This document shows, one piece after another, positions 1-7,223 of a DNA stretch of 64,000 bases. Position 1 is the first letter of the stretch; every line of letters begins with the position of its first letter. The position numbers were made by a program, and so were the translations under genes. Source of the DNA: Paenalcaligenes sp050487225 (GTDB lineage: Bacteria > Pseudomonadota > Gammaproteobacteria > Burkholderiales > Burkholderiaceae_B); assembly GCF_050487225.1 (NCBI RefSeq), contig NZ_JBKQGY010000003.1:496001-560000 (forward strand), in the 5' to 3' direction. The notes beneath the pieces are model-generated. The model saw nothing but the letters and a program-made list of their open reading frames with translations, ran no database searches and was not told where the DNA came from.

Positions 1-536
1 ACAATACGCACTACAAAGGGCAGGCTGGTGAAGGTCATCGCCACCAAAATACCGGGGTACGCGTAGGAAATCTTGATGCCCATGGCAGCAAAGTATTGCC
101 CCAACCAACCACCGGGTACAAACAGCGCAGCCAAGGTTAAGCCCGCAACTGACGTAGGCAACGCAAAGGGAATATCTACCAGGGCATCCATCATACGGCG
201 GCCCCAGAAGTTATATCGAGTCGTCACCCATGCAATCAAGAAACCAATAAAGGTTGCCGCAATGGTGGAATAAAAGGCTGCACTTGCAGTGACCTTATAA
301 CTCTGCACCACCCTAGGATGCGAAATAGCGCGCCAGTACTGTGTCCAAGTCATGTCGCTGACGTAAATCAGTAATGCCGACAACGGTAGCAAAACCACGA
401 TGGACAAATAGAAGAGGCTGAGACCAAAGCTCAGCCCAAAACCCGGCAAAATGGGTTTACGTAAGAAAAACCATTGGCGAACGGGGGAGGCCGTTGCGAC
501 CTGCTCCCCGGATACAGCCTTAGACAATGTTGTCAT
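1..536 (-). CDS. cysT: Sulfate/thiosulfate ABC transporter permease CysT (partial, C-terminus off window)
   Basis: The minus strand reads a protein starting MTTLSKAVSG that runs off the left edge. It has a short cytoplasmic leader, a first membrane helix at about residues 34-57, and then the permease core with ALPTSVAGLTLAALF, typical of CysT/CysU. In this family the protein is one of two inner-membrane subunits that carry sulfate or thiosulfate delivered by the periplasmic Sbp/CysP. It starts 10 bp after the sbp stop codon, so the two are co-transcribed; its own ribosome binding site is weak, which suggests translational coupling. About 178 residues are visible out of a usual 275-280. CysW and CysA would be expected beyond position 1. 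Confidence 0.9.
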   Translation of the reverse strand, partial: MTTLSKAVSGEQVATASPVRQWFFLRKPILPGFGLSFGLSLFYLSIVVLLPLSALLIYVSDMTWTQYWRAISHPRVVQSYKVTASAAFYSTIAATFIGFLIAWVTTRYNFWGRRMMDALVDIPFALPTSVAGLTLAALFVPGGWLGQYFAAMGIKISYAYPGILVAMTFTSLPFVVRI

Positions 537-546
537 AACAAACTAC

Positions 547-1554
547 TTACTGTGCCTGAATCTGATCCAACACGCCGTCTGTAGCAAAGTGCTTGGTTTG
601 GATGTCTTTCCAAGAGCCCAATACGTCGGTTGGGTTCACCAATTTGACGTCTGCAAACTTGCCTGCATTTTCTTTGGCAACTTCGTCGTTGGTCACACGG
701 TAGTTAAAGCCAGCCAGCAAACGTTGGATCTCAGGTGTGTACTGGAACTCCAAGTACTCTGTCGCCACATTACGTGTACCGCGCTCGTCTACCACTTTAT
801 CCACAACCGCTACGGGGAACTCAGCCAACACGCTGGTTGGAGGCACTACGATCTCGAACTCTTGGTCTTTGAACTCTTCGCCATTCACGATATTCAGTTC
901 TTCAGACTCAAATGTCAGCAGTACGTCGCCTTGGTTGTTCTGAGCAAACGCTACCGTTGCACCACGACCGCCTGTGGGGAAGTTTTCTACGTTACCTAGC
1001 ACTTGGCCTACGAACTCACGGATTTTGGCTTCGTCACCGCCGAATTTCTCGTGTGCGTACAACCAGGCACCTAAGTAGGTGTAACGTGCGTTACCGGAGG
1101 TTTTAGGGTTAGGAAACACCAAGCCTACGTCTTCACGGGCCAGATCATCCCAATCCTTGATGTTTTTAGGGTTGCCTTTACGCACCAAGAAAGCGATGGT
1201 GCTGTAGTAAGGCGAGCTGTTGTTAGGCAAACGCTCGGCCCAATCGGCTGCCACGATATCGCGGTCTGCCAAAATGTCGATGTCGGTCACTTGGTTAAAC
1301 GTCACCACATCCACTTTTTTACCTTGGATGATGTCTTGAGCTTGTCTGGACGTACCTGCGAAAGATTGGTCGATTTTGAGGTCTTCGCCGGTCTTCTGCT
1401 TCCAATGCTCAACAAATTTCGGATTCACCGCAGCAAAGGTTTCGCGTGCCACATCAAACGATGCATTCAATATGCTGGTTTGTGCCACAGCAGCTGTGCT
1501 GGCAGCAGTAGCAACTAAGGCAAGTGCTCCAACAATTTTCTTCAGATTCATCAT
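547..1554 (-). CDS. sbp: Periplasmic sulfate-binding protein
   Basis: This is the periplasmic binding protein of the sulfate ABC importer. The mature part begins TSILNASFDVARETF after a signal peptide (MMNLKKIVGALALVATAASTAAVAQ), and it contains the family's SFAGTSRQAQDIIQGKKVDVVTF stretch (shown here only as a landmark near residues 60-85) and the sulfate-pocket region FPNPKTSGNARY. I chose the ATG at 1554 because a GGGG-type ribosome binding site precedes it and the signal peptide then starts normally; a longer reading from 1590 adds an unlikely 12 residues. It lies upstream of cysT on the same strand. Control by the cysteine regulon regulator CysB is expected for the family, but no site was recognised. 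Confidence 0.93.
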   Translation of the reverse strand: MMNLKKIVGALALVATAASTAAVAQTSILNASFDVARETFAAVNPKFVEHWKQKTGEDLKIDQSFAGTSRQAQDIIQGKKVDVVTFNQVTDIDILADRDIVAADWAERLPNNSSPYYSTIAFLVRKGNPKNIKDWDDLAREDVGLVFPNPKTSGNARYTYLGAWLYAHEKFGGDEAKIREFVGQVLGNVENFPTGGRGATVAFAQNNQGDVLLTFESEELNIVNGEEFKDQEFEIVVPPTSVLAEFPVAVVDKVVDERGTRNVATEYLEFQYTPEIQRLLAGFNYRVTNDEVAKENAGKFADVKLVNPTDVLGSWKDIQTKHFATDGVLDQIQAQ

Positions 1555-1746
1555 TAACCCCGCAATATATTTGAGTGACTGCAACGGCAAAACCGTTTAT
1601 CCATGAAGTGCATTATGCAGAGTCACCATATAAATACGAACGATAATGTACTCATTCACTTATTACTTTAAGGAATAATGAATCACTTGAAACCTACCTC
1701 GCACAGCGGACTTAATTAAAAATTCCTGACAATGATTGCATATGCT

Positions 1747-1768
1747 AATCATTCGTACCAGAATGATT
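1747..1768. promoter_or_regulatory. Perfect 8-bp dyad upstream of betT-like gene
   Basis: AATCATTC and GAATGATT form an exact inverted repeat with a 6-bp spacer, 43 bp before the betT start and within the divergent sbp-betT region. It has the size of a dimeric repressor operator. No BetI-like gene is visible in the window, so the binding protein is unknown. Confidence 0.4.
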
Positions 1769-1811
1769 TCTGATAAACTAATAGCCTTTAAAACACTAGT
1801 ACCAAAGGTCT

Positions 1812-3842
1812 ATGAGGTCCAATAAAACCCCTACAAGCCTACATCCTCCCGTCTTTTATCCTGCTGCTTTTCTAATTTTGGCTCTCGTGGCGTTCGCAAT
1901 TCTTGCGCCAGAAACTGCCCAAAACCTCTTCAGCGCCACGCAAAACTGGATCATCACCCACGTTAGCTGGTTCTACATTCTCACCGTTGCCATCATTTTG
2001 CTTGCTGTCATTTTCTTGGCAGTGAGTCGTTATGGTGATATCAAGCTAGGCCCCGATCACTCCCAACCCGATTACAAAAACATCACCTGGTTTGCCATGC
2101 TGTTTTCTACCGGTATGGGTATTGGTTTGATGTTCTTTGGTGTGGCCGAACCGGTCATGCACTTCATGAGCCCACCTACGGGTGAGGGCGGCACAATTGA
2201 AGCCGCGCGTGAGTCCATGAGCATCACCTTTTTCCACTGGGGCTTACACGCTTGGGCTATTTACGCCATCGTGGCCTTGGTGCTGGCTTTCTTCAGCTAC
2301 CGCCATGGCTTACCACTGAAACTGCGCTCGGCCTTGTACCCGCTGATCGGTGACAAGATCTATGGCCCTATCGGCCATGCTGTGGATATCTTTGCCATTA
2401 TCGGTACGGTATTTGGTGTGGCCACATCCTTAGGTTTTGGGGTGGCACAGATTAATAGTGGTTTGGAATACCTGTTCGGCATGGAAGTGACCACGCTGAA
2501 TCAAATCATTCTGATCGTCATTGCCTGCGGCTTGGCTACGTTGTCAGTAGCCAGTGGTTTGGATCGCGGCATTAAGATTTTGTCTGAGCTGAACTTAGCT
2601 TTTGCCGTATTGCTGCTGTTGTTCGTGCTGATTCTTGGCCCTACCGTATTCATCATGCAAACCTTTATGCAGAATACGGGGGCTTATCTTTCTGACATCG
2701 TCAGCAAAACCTTTAACCTCTACGCCTACGAACCCAACGACTGGATTGGTGGTTGGACACTGTTCTACTGGGGCTGGTGGTTGGCATGGTCTCCATTTGT
2801 AGGCCTGTTTATTGCCCGCATTTCCCGTGGCCGTACCATTCGTGAATTTGTACGCGGTGTACTGCTAGTACCTGCCGGTTTCACACTGCTATGGATGACT
2901 GTGTTTGGTGATACCGCTATTCATGCCATCTTGTACGACGGTATGCAGGAATTTGGCGTCTTTGTACAAAACAATACCTCGCAAGCCTTGTTTGTGTTCT
3001 TAGAGCAATTGCCCTTTGCGTCCATTACTTCCGGCCTAGCCATTTGTATGGTGGTGGTGTTCTTTGTGACCTCCGCTGACTCCGGCGCATTGGTAGTAGA
3101 CTTGCTAGCCTCTAAAGACGGTGAGCCATCACCCGTATGGCAACGTATATTCTGGTCTGCCTTGGCTGGTGTAGTAGCGATTGCCTTGCTGTTGGCTGAC
3201 GGCCTACAAGCCCTGCAAACCGCGACTATTGCTAGTGCGTTGCCGTTCTCTATTATCTTGCTGATTGCCATCTGGGGGCTGTTCAAAGCGCTGCAACTGG
3301 ATGCCACGAAACGCCACATCCGTTATCAAACGGTGGCACGTAGCCAGCCAGTAGCACCAGGGCAGCCATGGCAAAAACGCTTGCGTAACCTGATTGTGAT
3401 GCCTAAGCGCGAACAAGTATGCCGCTTCTTAGACAACACGGTAGAGCCTGCGATGCAAGCGGTAGCTGCCGAACTGCGTAAAGCCGGCTTTGATGCCAAG
3501 ATGACTATTTTAGAGCGATCTGAAGATCAACCAGAACGTGCTTTGGCCTTAGATGTAGAGCACCACGGCGCTTACCAAGACTTCCGCTACAAAGTGCGCC
3601 CCATGTGCGTCATTCGTCCTACCTTGCGTACGGCCGATGTGAAACGTGACGACGAGGTGTATTACCGTGCTGAAGTGTTTCTAAGCGAAGGCGGTCAGGA
3701 CTACGACGTTATGGGTTGGAGCCAAGACGAAGTGATCGGCGACATACTGGATCAGTACGAACGCCACCGTCACTTCCTGCATTTGGTGCACGATAACGAC
3801 CCAACCATCCTGGCTGAAAACACTCAAAATGGGGAATCTTAA
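1812..3842 (+). CDS. betT: BCCT-family choline/betaine transporter, BetT-like
   Basis: The 676-residue protein has the twelve-helix BCCT fold. Seen motifs are the glycine-rich segment FSTGMGIGLMFFGVAEP near residue 100 and the family signature FYWGWWLAWSPFVGLFIARI followed by SRGRTIREF near residues 320-350. A cytoplasmic C-terminal tail of about 170 residues follows the last helix, as in E. coli BetT, which is almost the same length. The expected role is proton-coupled choline uptake to make the osmoprotectant glycine betaine; the tail usually senses osmolarity. An AAAGG ribosome binding site precedes the ATG. No choline dehydrogenase genes lie nearby, so a related substrate such as betaine or carnitine cannot be excluded. 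Confidence 0.88.
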   Translation: MRSNKTPTSLHPPVFYPAAFLILALVAFAILAPETAQNLFSATQNWIITHVSWFYILTVAIILLAVIFLAVSRYGDIKLGPDHSQPDYKNITWFAMLFSTGMGIGLMFFGVAEPVMHFMSPPTGEGGTIEAARESMSITFFHWGLHAWAIYAIVALVLAFFSYRHGLPLKLRSALYPLIGDKIYGPIGHAVDIFAIIGTVFGVATSLGFGVAQINSGLEYLFGMEVTTLNQIILIVIACGLATLSVASGLDRGIKILSELNLAFAVLLLLFVLILGPTVFIMQTFMQNTGAYLSDIVSKTFNLYAYEPNDWIGGWTLFYWGWWLAWSPFVGLFIARISRGRTIREFVRGVLLVPAGFTLLWMTVFGDTAIHAILYDGMQEFGVFVQNNTSQALFVFLEQLPFASITSGLAICMVVVFFVTSADSGALVVDLLASKDGEPSPVWQRIFWSALAGVVAIALLLADGLQALQTATIASALPFSIILLIAIWGLFKALQLDATKRHIRYQTVARSQPVAPGQPWQKRLRNLIVMPKREQVCRFLDNTVEPAMQAVAAELRKAGFDAKMTILERSEDQPERALALDVEHHGAYQDFRYKVRPMCVIRPTLRTADVKRDDEVYYRAEVFLSEGGQDYDVMGWSQDEVIGDILDQYERHRHFLHLVHDNDPTILAENTQNGES

Positions 3843-3899
3843 GAAAGTTTAGAAAAAACGCTTGCGTTTTAAGAACACCCCCCATATAATTCTTATTTC

Positions 3900-3975
3900 G
3901 CCGGCTTAGCTCAGTTGGTAGAGCAGCGCACTTGTAATGCGAAGGTCGAGGGTTCAACTCCTTTAGCCGGCACCA
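3900..3975 (+). tRNA. tRNA-Thr (anticodon UGU)
   Basis: A 76-nt cloverleaf with a 7-bp acceptor stem (GCCGGCT paired with AGCCGGC), D-loop box TAGCTCAGTTGGTAGAGCA, anticodon loop CTTGTAA with TGT at 3933-3935, T-loop GGTTCAACTCC and an encoded CCA end at 3973-3975. It sits 57 bp after the betT stop and directly before an accessory-looking block, so it could mark an integration site, although no integrase or repeated 3' end was found. Confidence 0.97.
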
Positions 3976-3984
3976 AAGATATCA

Positions 3985-4024
3985 AGCAAAACGCCACCCC
4001 TAACCGGGTGGCGTTTTGCTTTTC
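3985..4024 (+). terminator. Rho-independent terminator of tRNA-Thr
   Basis: A perfect 15-bp stem (3985-3999 with 4006-4020) encloses a 6-nt loop and ends in a T-rich run. It lies 10 nt after the tRNA CCA end. It also isolates the downstream A+T-rich block from the housekeeping genes. Confidence 0.9.
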
Positions 4025-4315
4025 TGAATAGCTGTGACCGCATGTAGACTCTCACACCCAGTCCTAACACACTCGTCAGACTACGTTTGATTTCTGTGTC
4101 TGCCTAAATTTTCACTTCACGCGCCGCCAATAGCAGTTTGCCTAGACAAATTTGATGCGCACAGCAGAGTCATTACTCAAGGCGCGAGTTTCCTGACCCC
4201 TATCTTGTTACTGGATAAGTAATAAAAAGGAGTCTATCTCTAGCTTCCTCTGCCCCTATTATAAATTGGTAGTAATAGGTGCTTTGTGCAAGATGGAGGA
4301 CGCTTAGAAGTACTT

Positions 4316-4786
4316 CTATCTAAAAGAGGCTAGCTCAACTAGGTTATTAAGACATGTCTCATCTATATGACCACCTTGGCGTAAGTAAAACTCGTAGACT
4401 AACCTGATGACATGGGCCTCCGCCTCCGGCCTAAGCGTTAACTCCTGTTTCGTAGACAACCTTCTAGATATCGCTATTATCTTTTCAAGCGAGTCTAAAT
4501 CTATATAAGTAGGAGGGGGGTATGTCGGAGGACGTATATAAGGGCTCCCTTCGCCCGAAGCCAACCATCCCACAGATAGTTTCGCGATTTCTGACATTTT
4601 TAATAAATGCGAGCGCGATGGCTCAGAACTCCCTAAGCACCAACCGGTCAGCACTGATAGAGATACTCCCATTTTTTCCGATAAGTTCTTGGCGCCTCCT
4701 ACTTGATCAATTGCAAGGTTTATTCGATCTGAAAATTCCTTAAAATTATTTTCCATATTGCTATTTATTAGTATGCTCAGCGGCAT
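4316..4786 (-). CDS. Phage-repressor-like HTH regulator, paralogue A
   Basis: The protein has an N-terminal helix-turn-helix (INLAIDQVGGAKNLSEKMGVSLSVLTGWCLGSSEPSRSHLLKMSEIAKLSVGWL, about residues 20-72), where the last segment through SVGWLASGEGSP is typical of phage-type repressor domains. A charged C-terminal region with LRPEAEAHVIRLVYEFYLRQGG follows. It is a clear paralogue of the gene at 6297-6815, including the last six residues. Starts are uncertain: ATG at 4786 is chosen because similarity to the paralogue extends before the next ATG at 4756; a TTG at 4829-4831 gives 171 residues. An inverted-repeat operator lies just upstream, so self-regulation is likely. Target genes are inferred to be the secretion cluster. 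Confidence 0.75.
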   Translation of the reverse strand: MPLSILINSNMENNFKEFSDRINLAIDQVGGAKNLSEKMGVSLSVLTGWCLGSSEPSRSHLLKMSEIAKLSVGWLASGEGSPYIRPPTYPPPTYIDLDSLEKIIAISRRLSTKQELTLRPEAEAHVIRLVYEFYLRQGGHIDETCLNNLVELASFR

Positions 4787-4842
4787 GTCATGCGAGTACC
4801 GCTGACTATCTGTAAACACAACACTGCTCAAAAATTCATGAT

Positions 4843-4899
4843 CTTGTCATTATTGATAACTAATGACAAGTTAATGCTTGAAAGCAGCAAGTTCTTGTC
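4843..4899. promoter_or_regulatory. Operator array upstream of HTH paralogue A
   Basis: CTTGTCATTA (4843-4852) and TAATGACAAG (4861-4870) form a perfect 10-bp inverted repeat with an 8-nt spacer. A further CTTGTC half-site lies at 4894-4899 inside AAGTTCTTGTCGTAA. The same half-site and the same 15-mer recur in front of paralogue B with identical 51-bp spacing between the CTTGTC units. Confidence 0.6.
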
Positions 4900-5154
4900 G
4901 TAAGATTCGATTTAAACAGAAAAACCAACCGAAAGACATATTTGTTTACAAACTTTTTTATCAGATATGCCAGATTTTCATGTGTTTTTGGATTTTTAGC
5001 AGAAAGTTACTGTTTGCCTATGTGTCATATTGTCTACCCCTTGGTTGCATTCTATGTTGATTACTTAATGCATAGTTCTATATCTAAAATATTATTTTCA
5101 GACCATATAAAGCAAGAGGTTGACAACACTTACTGTTACTCATAAGTAAAGTAA

Positions 5155-5166
5155 GGCTATAGAAAC
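5155..5166 (+). promoter_or_regulatory. GGCTATAGAAAC promoter-like element, copy 1
   Basis: This 12-mer is repeated exactly at 7185-7196 in front of the TolC gene. TATAGA inside it resembles a -10 hexamer. Copy 1 lies 133 bp before the receiver-like regulator gene, which would give that gene a long leader. Confidence 0.35.
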
Positions 5167-5298
5167 ACTAGAGCTCATGTAACTTTATTGAGTACAGAAC
5201 GCTGACTTTGAATTTGGCTAGCTCGACGAAAAAGCTTTTGATATTTAATGTCTACGCTTTGGTAGATAGACATTGCCATAAACCTAGGAGAATAAGGC

Positions 5299-6054
5299 TT
5301 GGGGTCGTTGACTACAGAAAAAATTTTTTTATTGTTCGATGATGAGATAGTTATGGAAAAGCTCATCAACGATCTAGCCCTTTGGGGAATACCAGTCCGC
5401 GTAATACAAATGCAGGCTATACCCTCATTGAAAGCTCTTGGTCAGAATGGTGGTGATGAAATAGTGATGATCCACCTGCATAATGAGACATTGCTGACAG
5501 ATATAGGACGTCTCAGAATGGATTTCCCAACGGCTGGCATCATAATTCAGCAGCTTGAACGTATTATTACCACCGAGCAAAGTAGCTTATTGCTGTTAGC
5601 TGGTGCTGATGTTTGTTTTGATAACAGAGCACATAGTTTGGAGGTCTTAGCAAGTATTCAAGCACTACGGCGGCGAGAGTTAGCTTTGCGATCCAAGTTT
5701 GCTACATTTATTTCTGATGACGAGATAGACAGCGGTACACCTGCTAGTCCGTTTCGTAGCCATGACTCTGAGCAATCATGGGAATTAAAAGAAGGGGGTT
5801 GGCGGCTCATCACTCCTCAATGCCAATCCATTATGTTAACTGGTACAGAAAGGCATGTATTACGCACATTGTTTGAACATAGGCCAAATCCTGTATCACG
5901 TGACAAGCTATTTGATGATCAAGGCAATAAGACACCACCAAAGCGCCATATTGATGTAGTAATAAGTCGTTTAAAACGTAAAGTCTCTCAACACGGAGAA
6001 CATCTACCAATACACTCTATCTGGGGGGTTGGTTATGCTTTCTCGGCAGACTAA
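5299..6054 (+). CDS. OmpR/PhoB-type winged-helix regulator with degenerate receiver domain
   Basis: The 251-residue protein has a receiver-like N-terminal half (about 1-125) and a C-terminal winged helix (about 160-250) with LTGTERHVLRTLFEHRPNPVSRDKL, HIDVVISRLKRKV and a final IHSIWGVGYAF, which is the standard OmpR-type wing. The receiver keeps an acidic pair near its start (FDDE) but the strand that should end in the phospho-acceptor Asp reads IVMIHLHNE, and the conserved KP motif is absent. It is therefore probably not switched by phosphorylation from a histidine kinase, and no kinase is adjacent. A TTG start at 5299 is supported by AGGAG eight bases upstream; no in-frame ATG comes before residue 19. 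Its position suggests it controls the secretion cluster downstream. Confidence 0.8.
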   Translation: MGSLTTEKIFLLFDDEIVMEKLINDLALWGIPVRVIQMQAIPSLKALGQNGGDEIVMIHLHNETLLTDIGRLRMDFPTAGIIIQQLERIITTEQSSLLLLAGADVCFDNRAHSLEVLASIQALRRRELALRSKFATFISDDEIDSGTPASPFRSHDSEQSWELKEGGWRLITPQCQSIMLTGTERHVLRTLFEHRPNPVSRDKLFDDQGNKTPPKRHIDVVISRLKRKVSQHGEHLPIHSIWGVGYAFSAD

Positions 6055-6126
6055 CTACATAGCGCTCTTTAGACGAGCACGAACACTGTCTCTGTACCTG
6101 TCTATACACCCCATCTGAAAAGAAAT

Positions 6127-6158
6127 GCAATGCACCTATTAAAGGGCATTGCCTTCTG
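6127..6158 (+). terminator. Weak terminator-like hairpin after the winged-helix gene
   Basis: GCAATGC (6127-6133) pairs with GCATTGC (6146-6152) around a 12-nt loop, followed by a T-rich but interrupted stretch. It lies between two convergent genes, where a terminator is expected, but the tail is poor. Confidence 0.3.
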
Positions 6159-6296
6159 TTCTCATGATTATGGTTTTACTAGTAAGAAAGCTATTAGCAG
6201 TAGCGTTGGTGCTTTGGTCTGCCACGTTAGCTACAAGTAGTACATCCTGTGTTCGCTCAAACAGCTCTTCCAATTTCAACTCCTGGCCAGTTCAAT

Positions 6297-6815
6297 CTAC
6301 CTAAACGAGGCTAGCTCAATTATGTTGTTTAGACTTGCTTCATCCAGTTGATGCCCTTGACGAAGGTAGAACTCATAAACCAAACGGATAATTCTGGCTT
6401 CTGCCTCTGGCCGCAAGTTTATTTTTTGCTTTAAAAATAACTGTCGAGTTTTGGTTATTACGTCTTCAAGCGAGTCCAGATCTATACACGCAGAAACTTG
6501 CTGTGGTGGTGGTGTGTCGTGGTAGGGACTTCCTTCGCCAGATGCTAGCCAGCTAATCGACAAATCTGAAGCTTTTGCCATCTTAAGCAAACTAGAACGG
6601 GAAGGATCAGAATTTCCTGACCGCCAACTTCTTAGCACAGATGTGGACATTCCCATTTTTTCAGCTAATTTCTTAGCGCCGCCTGCGCGATCAATTGCCA
6701 AATTGATGCGATCAGGAAACTCGGTGAACTCACTTTCCATATCAGTGTTAATTGATGTGCCCAACGGGTTTTGTGACACGGGTTCTCCTAACTGTTGAAA
6801 TTCAAACCAGACCAT
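6297..6815 (-). CDS. Phage-repressor-like HTH regulator, paralogue B
   Basis: A 172-residue paralogue of the 4316-4786 protein. The HTH core is INLAIDRAGGAKKLAEKMGMSTSVLRSW with GNSDPSRSSLLKMAKASDLSISWLASGEGSPY, about residues 34-98, followed by the shared C-terminal region LRPEAEARIIRLVYEFYLRQG and the end LNNIIELASFR. The ATG at 6815 lies directly beside a 14-bp palindrome, so the protein could repress its own synthesis. An alternative start is the ATG at 6740. It is transcribed away from the TolC gene, and its operator region is shared with that promoter. No protease or RecA-cleavage domain is visible, so it is not an obvious SOS-type repressor. Confidence 0.78.
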   Translation of the reverse strand: MVWFEFQQLGEPVSQNPLGTSINTDMESEFTEFPDRINLAIDRAGGAKKLAEKMGMSTSVLRSWRSGNSDPSRSSLLKMAKASDLSISWLASGEGSPYHDTPPPQQVSACIDLDSLEDVITKTRQLFLKQKINLRPEAEARIIRLVYEFYLRQGHQLDEASLNNIIELASFR

Positions 6816-6821
6816 AAAAAC

Positions 6822-6886
6822 GACAAGATCTTGTCATTTATTTTCATTTTCAGCAGATTGTTGCTCGACAGAGATAAGTTCTTGTC
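6822..6886. promoter_or_regulatory. Operator array upstream of HTH paralogue B
   Basis: GACAAGATCTTGTC at 6822-6835 is a perfect 14-bp palindrome built from the GACAAG/CTTGTC half-sites also seen before paralogue A. A second CTTGTC at 6881-6886 lies in the shared AAGTTCTTGTCGTAA. The two CTTGTC units are 51 bp apart, exactly as in array A. Confidence 0.6.
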
Positions 6887-7184
6887 GTAATATTCAGGTT
6901 GAATAACAAAAACTCACCAAAAAACACTCTTTTCTTACAAAAAAGCTGTTTTTCAATGACGTTTTTGGCACCCGATACAAAAAACAGAGTCAATCAGACA
7001 AGAATATGGCGCTTAACGTCTACTTCTTGATGCTATGCGTACTGGGAAATGTGCGCAACCTAGGTAAATATCAGGGCTGGCAGGGCTTGCTTATCTATAT
7101 AAGCGGGTAGCTTTTTTGCGTCCCGAATTTCGTGATTTTACCTCTTGAGCGGGCTTTTGTGTTGGATGCAAACATTTTGTCCAT

Positions 7185-7196
7185 GGCTATAGAAAC
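7185..7196 (+). promoter_or_regulatory. GGCTATAGAAAC promoter-like element, copy 2
   Basis: An exact copy of the 12-mer at 5155-5166, here 28 bp before the ATG of the TolC gene. If TATAGA is the -10 box, transcription would start about 7200 and leave a short leader with the ribosome binding site. This points to joint control of the regulator and the secretion genes. Confidence 0.4.
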
Positions 7197-7223
7197 GTAA
7201 AGTTCATTTGTTTGGGGTGCTCT

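Larger units (their letters stand above)
4832..5298. other. Intergenic control region between HTH paralogue A and the receiver-like regulator
   Basis: This 467-bp A+T-rich stretch holds the operator array at 4843-4899, a TTGACA hexamer at 5120-5125 and the GGCTATAGAAAC element at 5155-5166. Two short open frames inside it (4878-5060 and 4942-5145) show no ribosome binding site or coding character. Confidence 0.6.
6816..7223. other. Intergenic control region between HTH paralogue B and the secretion operon
   Basis: About 400 bp holding the operator array (6822-6886), a short dyad GCTTAT/ATAAGC at 7089-7104, and the GGCTATAGAAAC element at 7185-7196. No coding frame is supported. It is the likely main promoter region of the tolC-like gene and the adhesin. 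Confidence 0.6.

Noticed and set aside
451..999. Plus-strand open frame over cysT and sbp
   Set aside because: It lies opposite two clear sulfate transport genes and its product has no recognisable character.
3853..3868. AAAACGC-TT-GCGTTTT as a betT terminator
   Set aside because: A 7-bp A+T-rich stem with a 2-nt loop and no T tract beyond the stem; more likely part of the tRNA promoter region.
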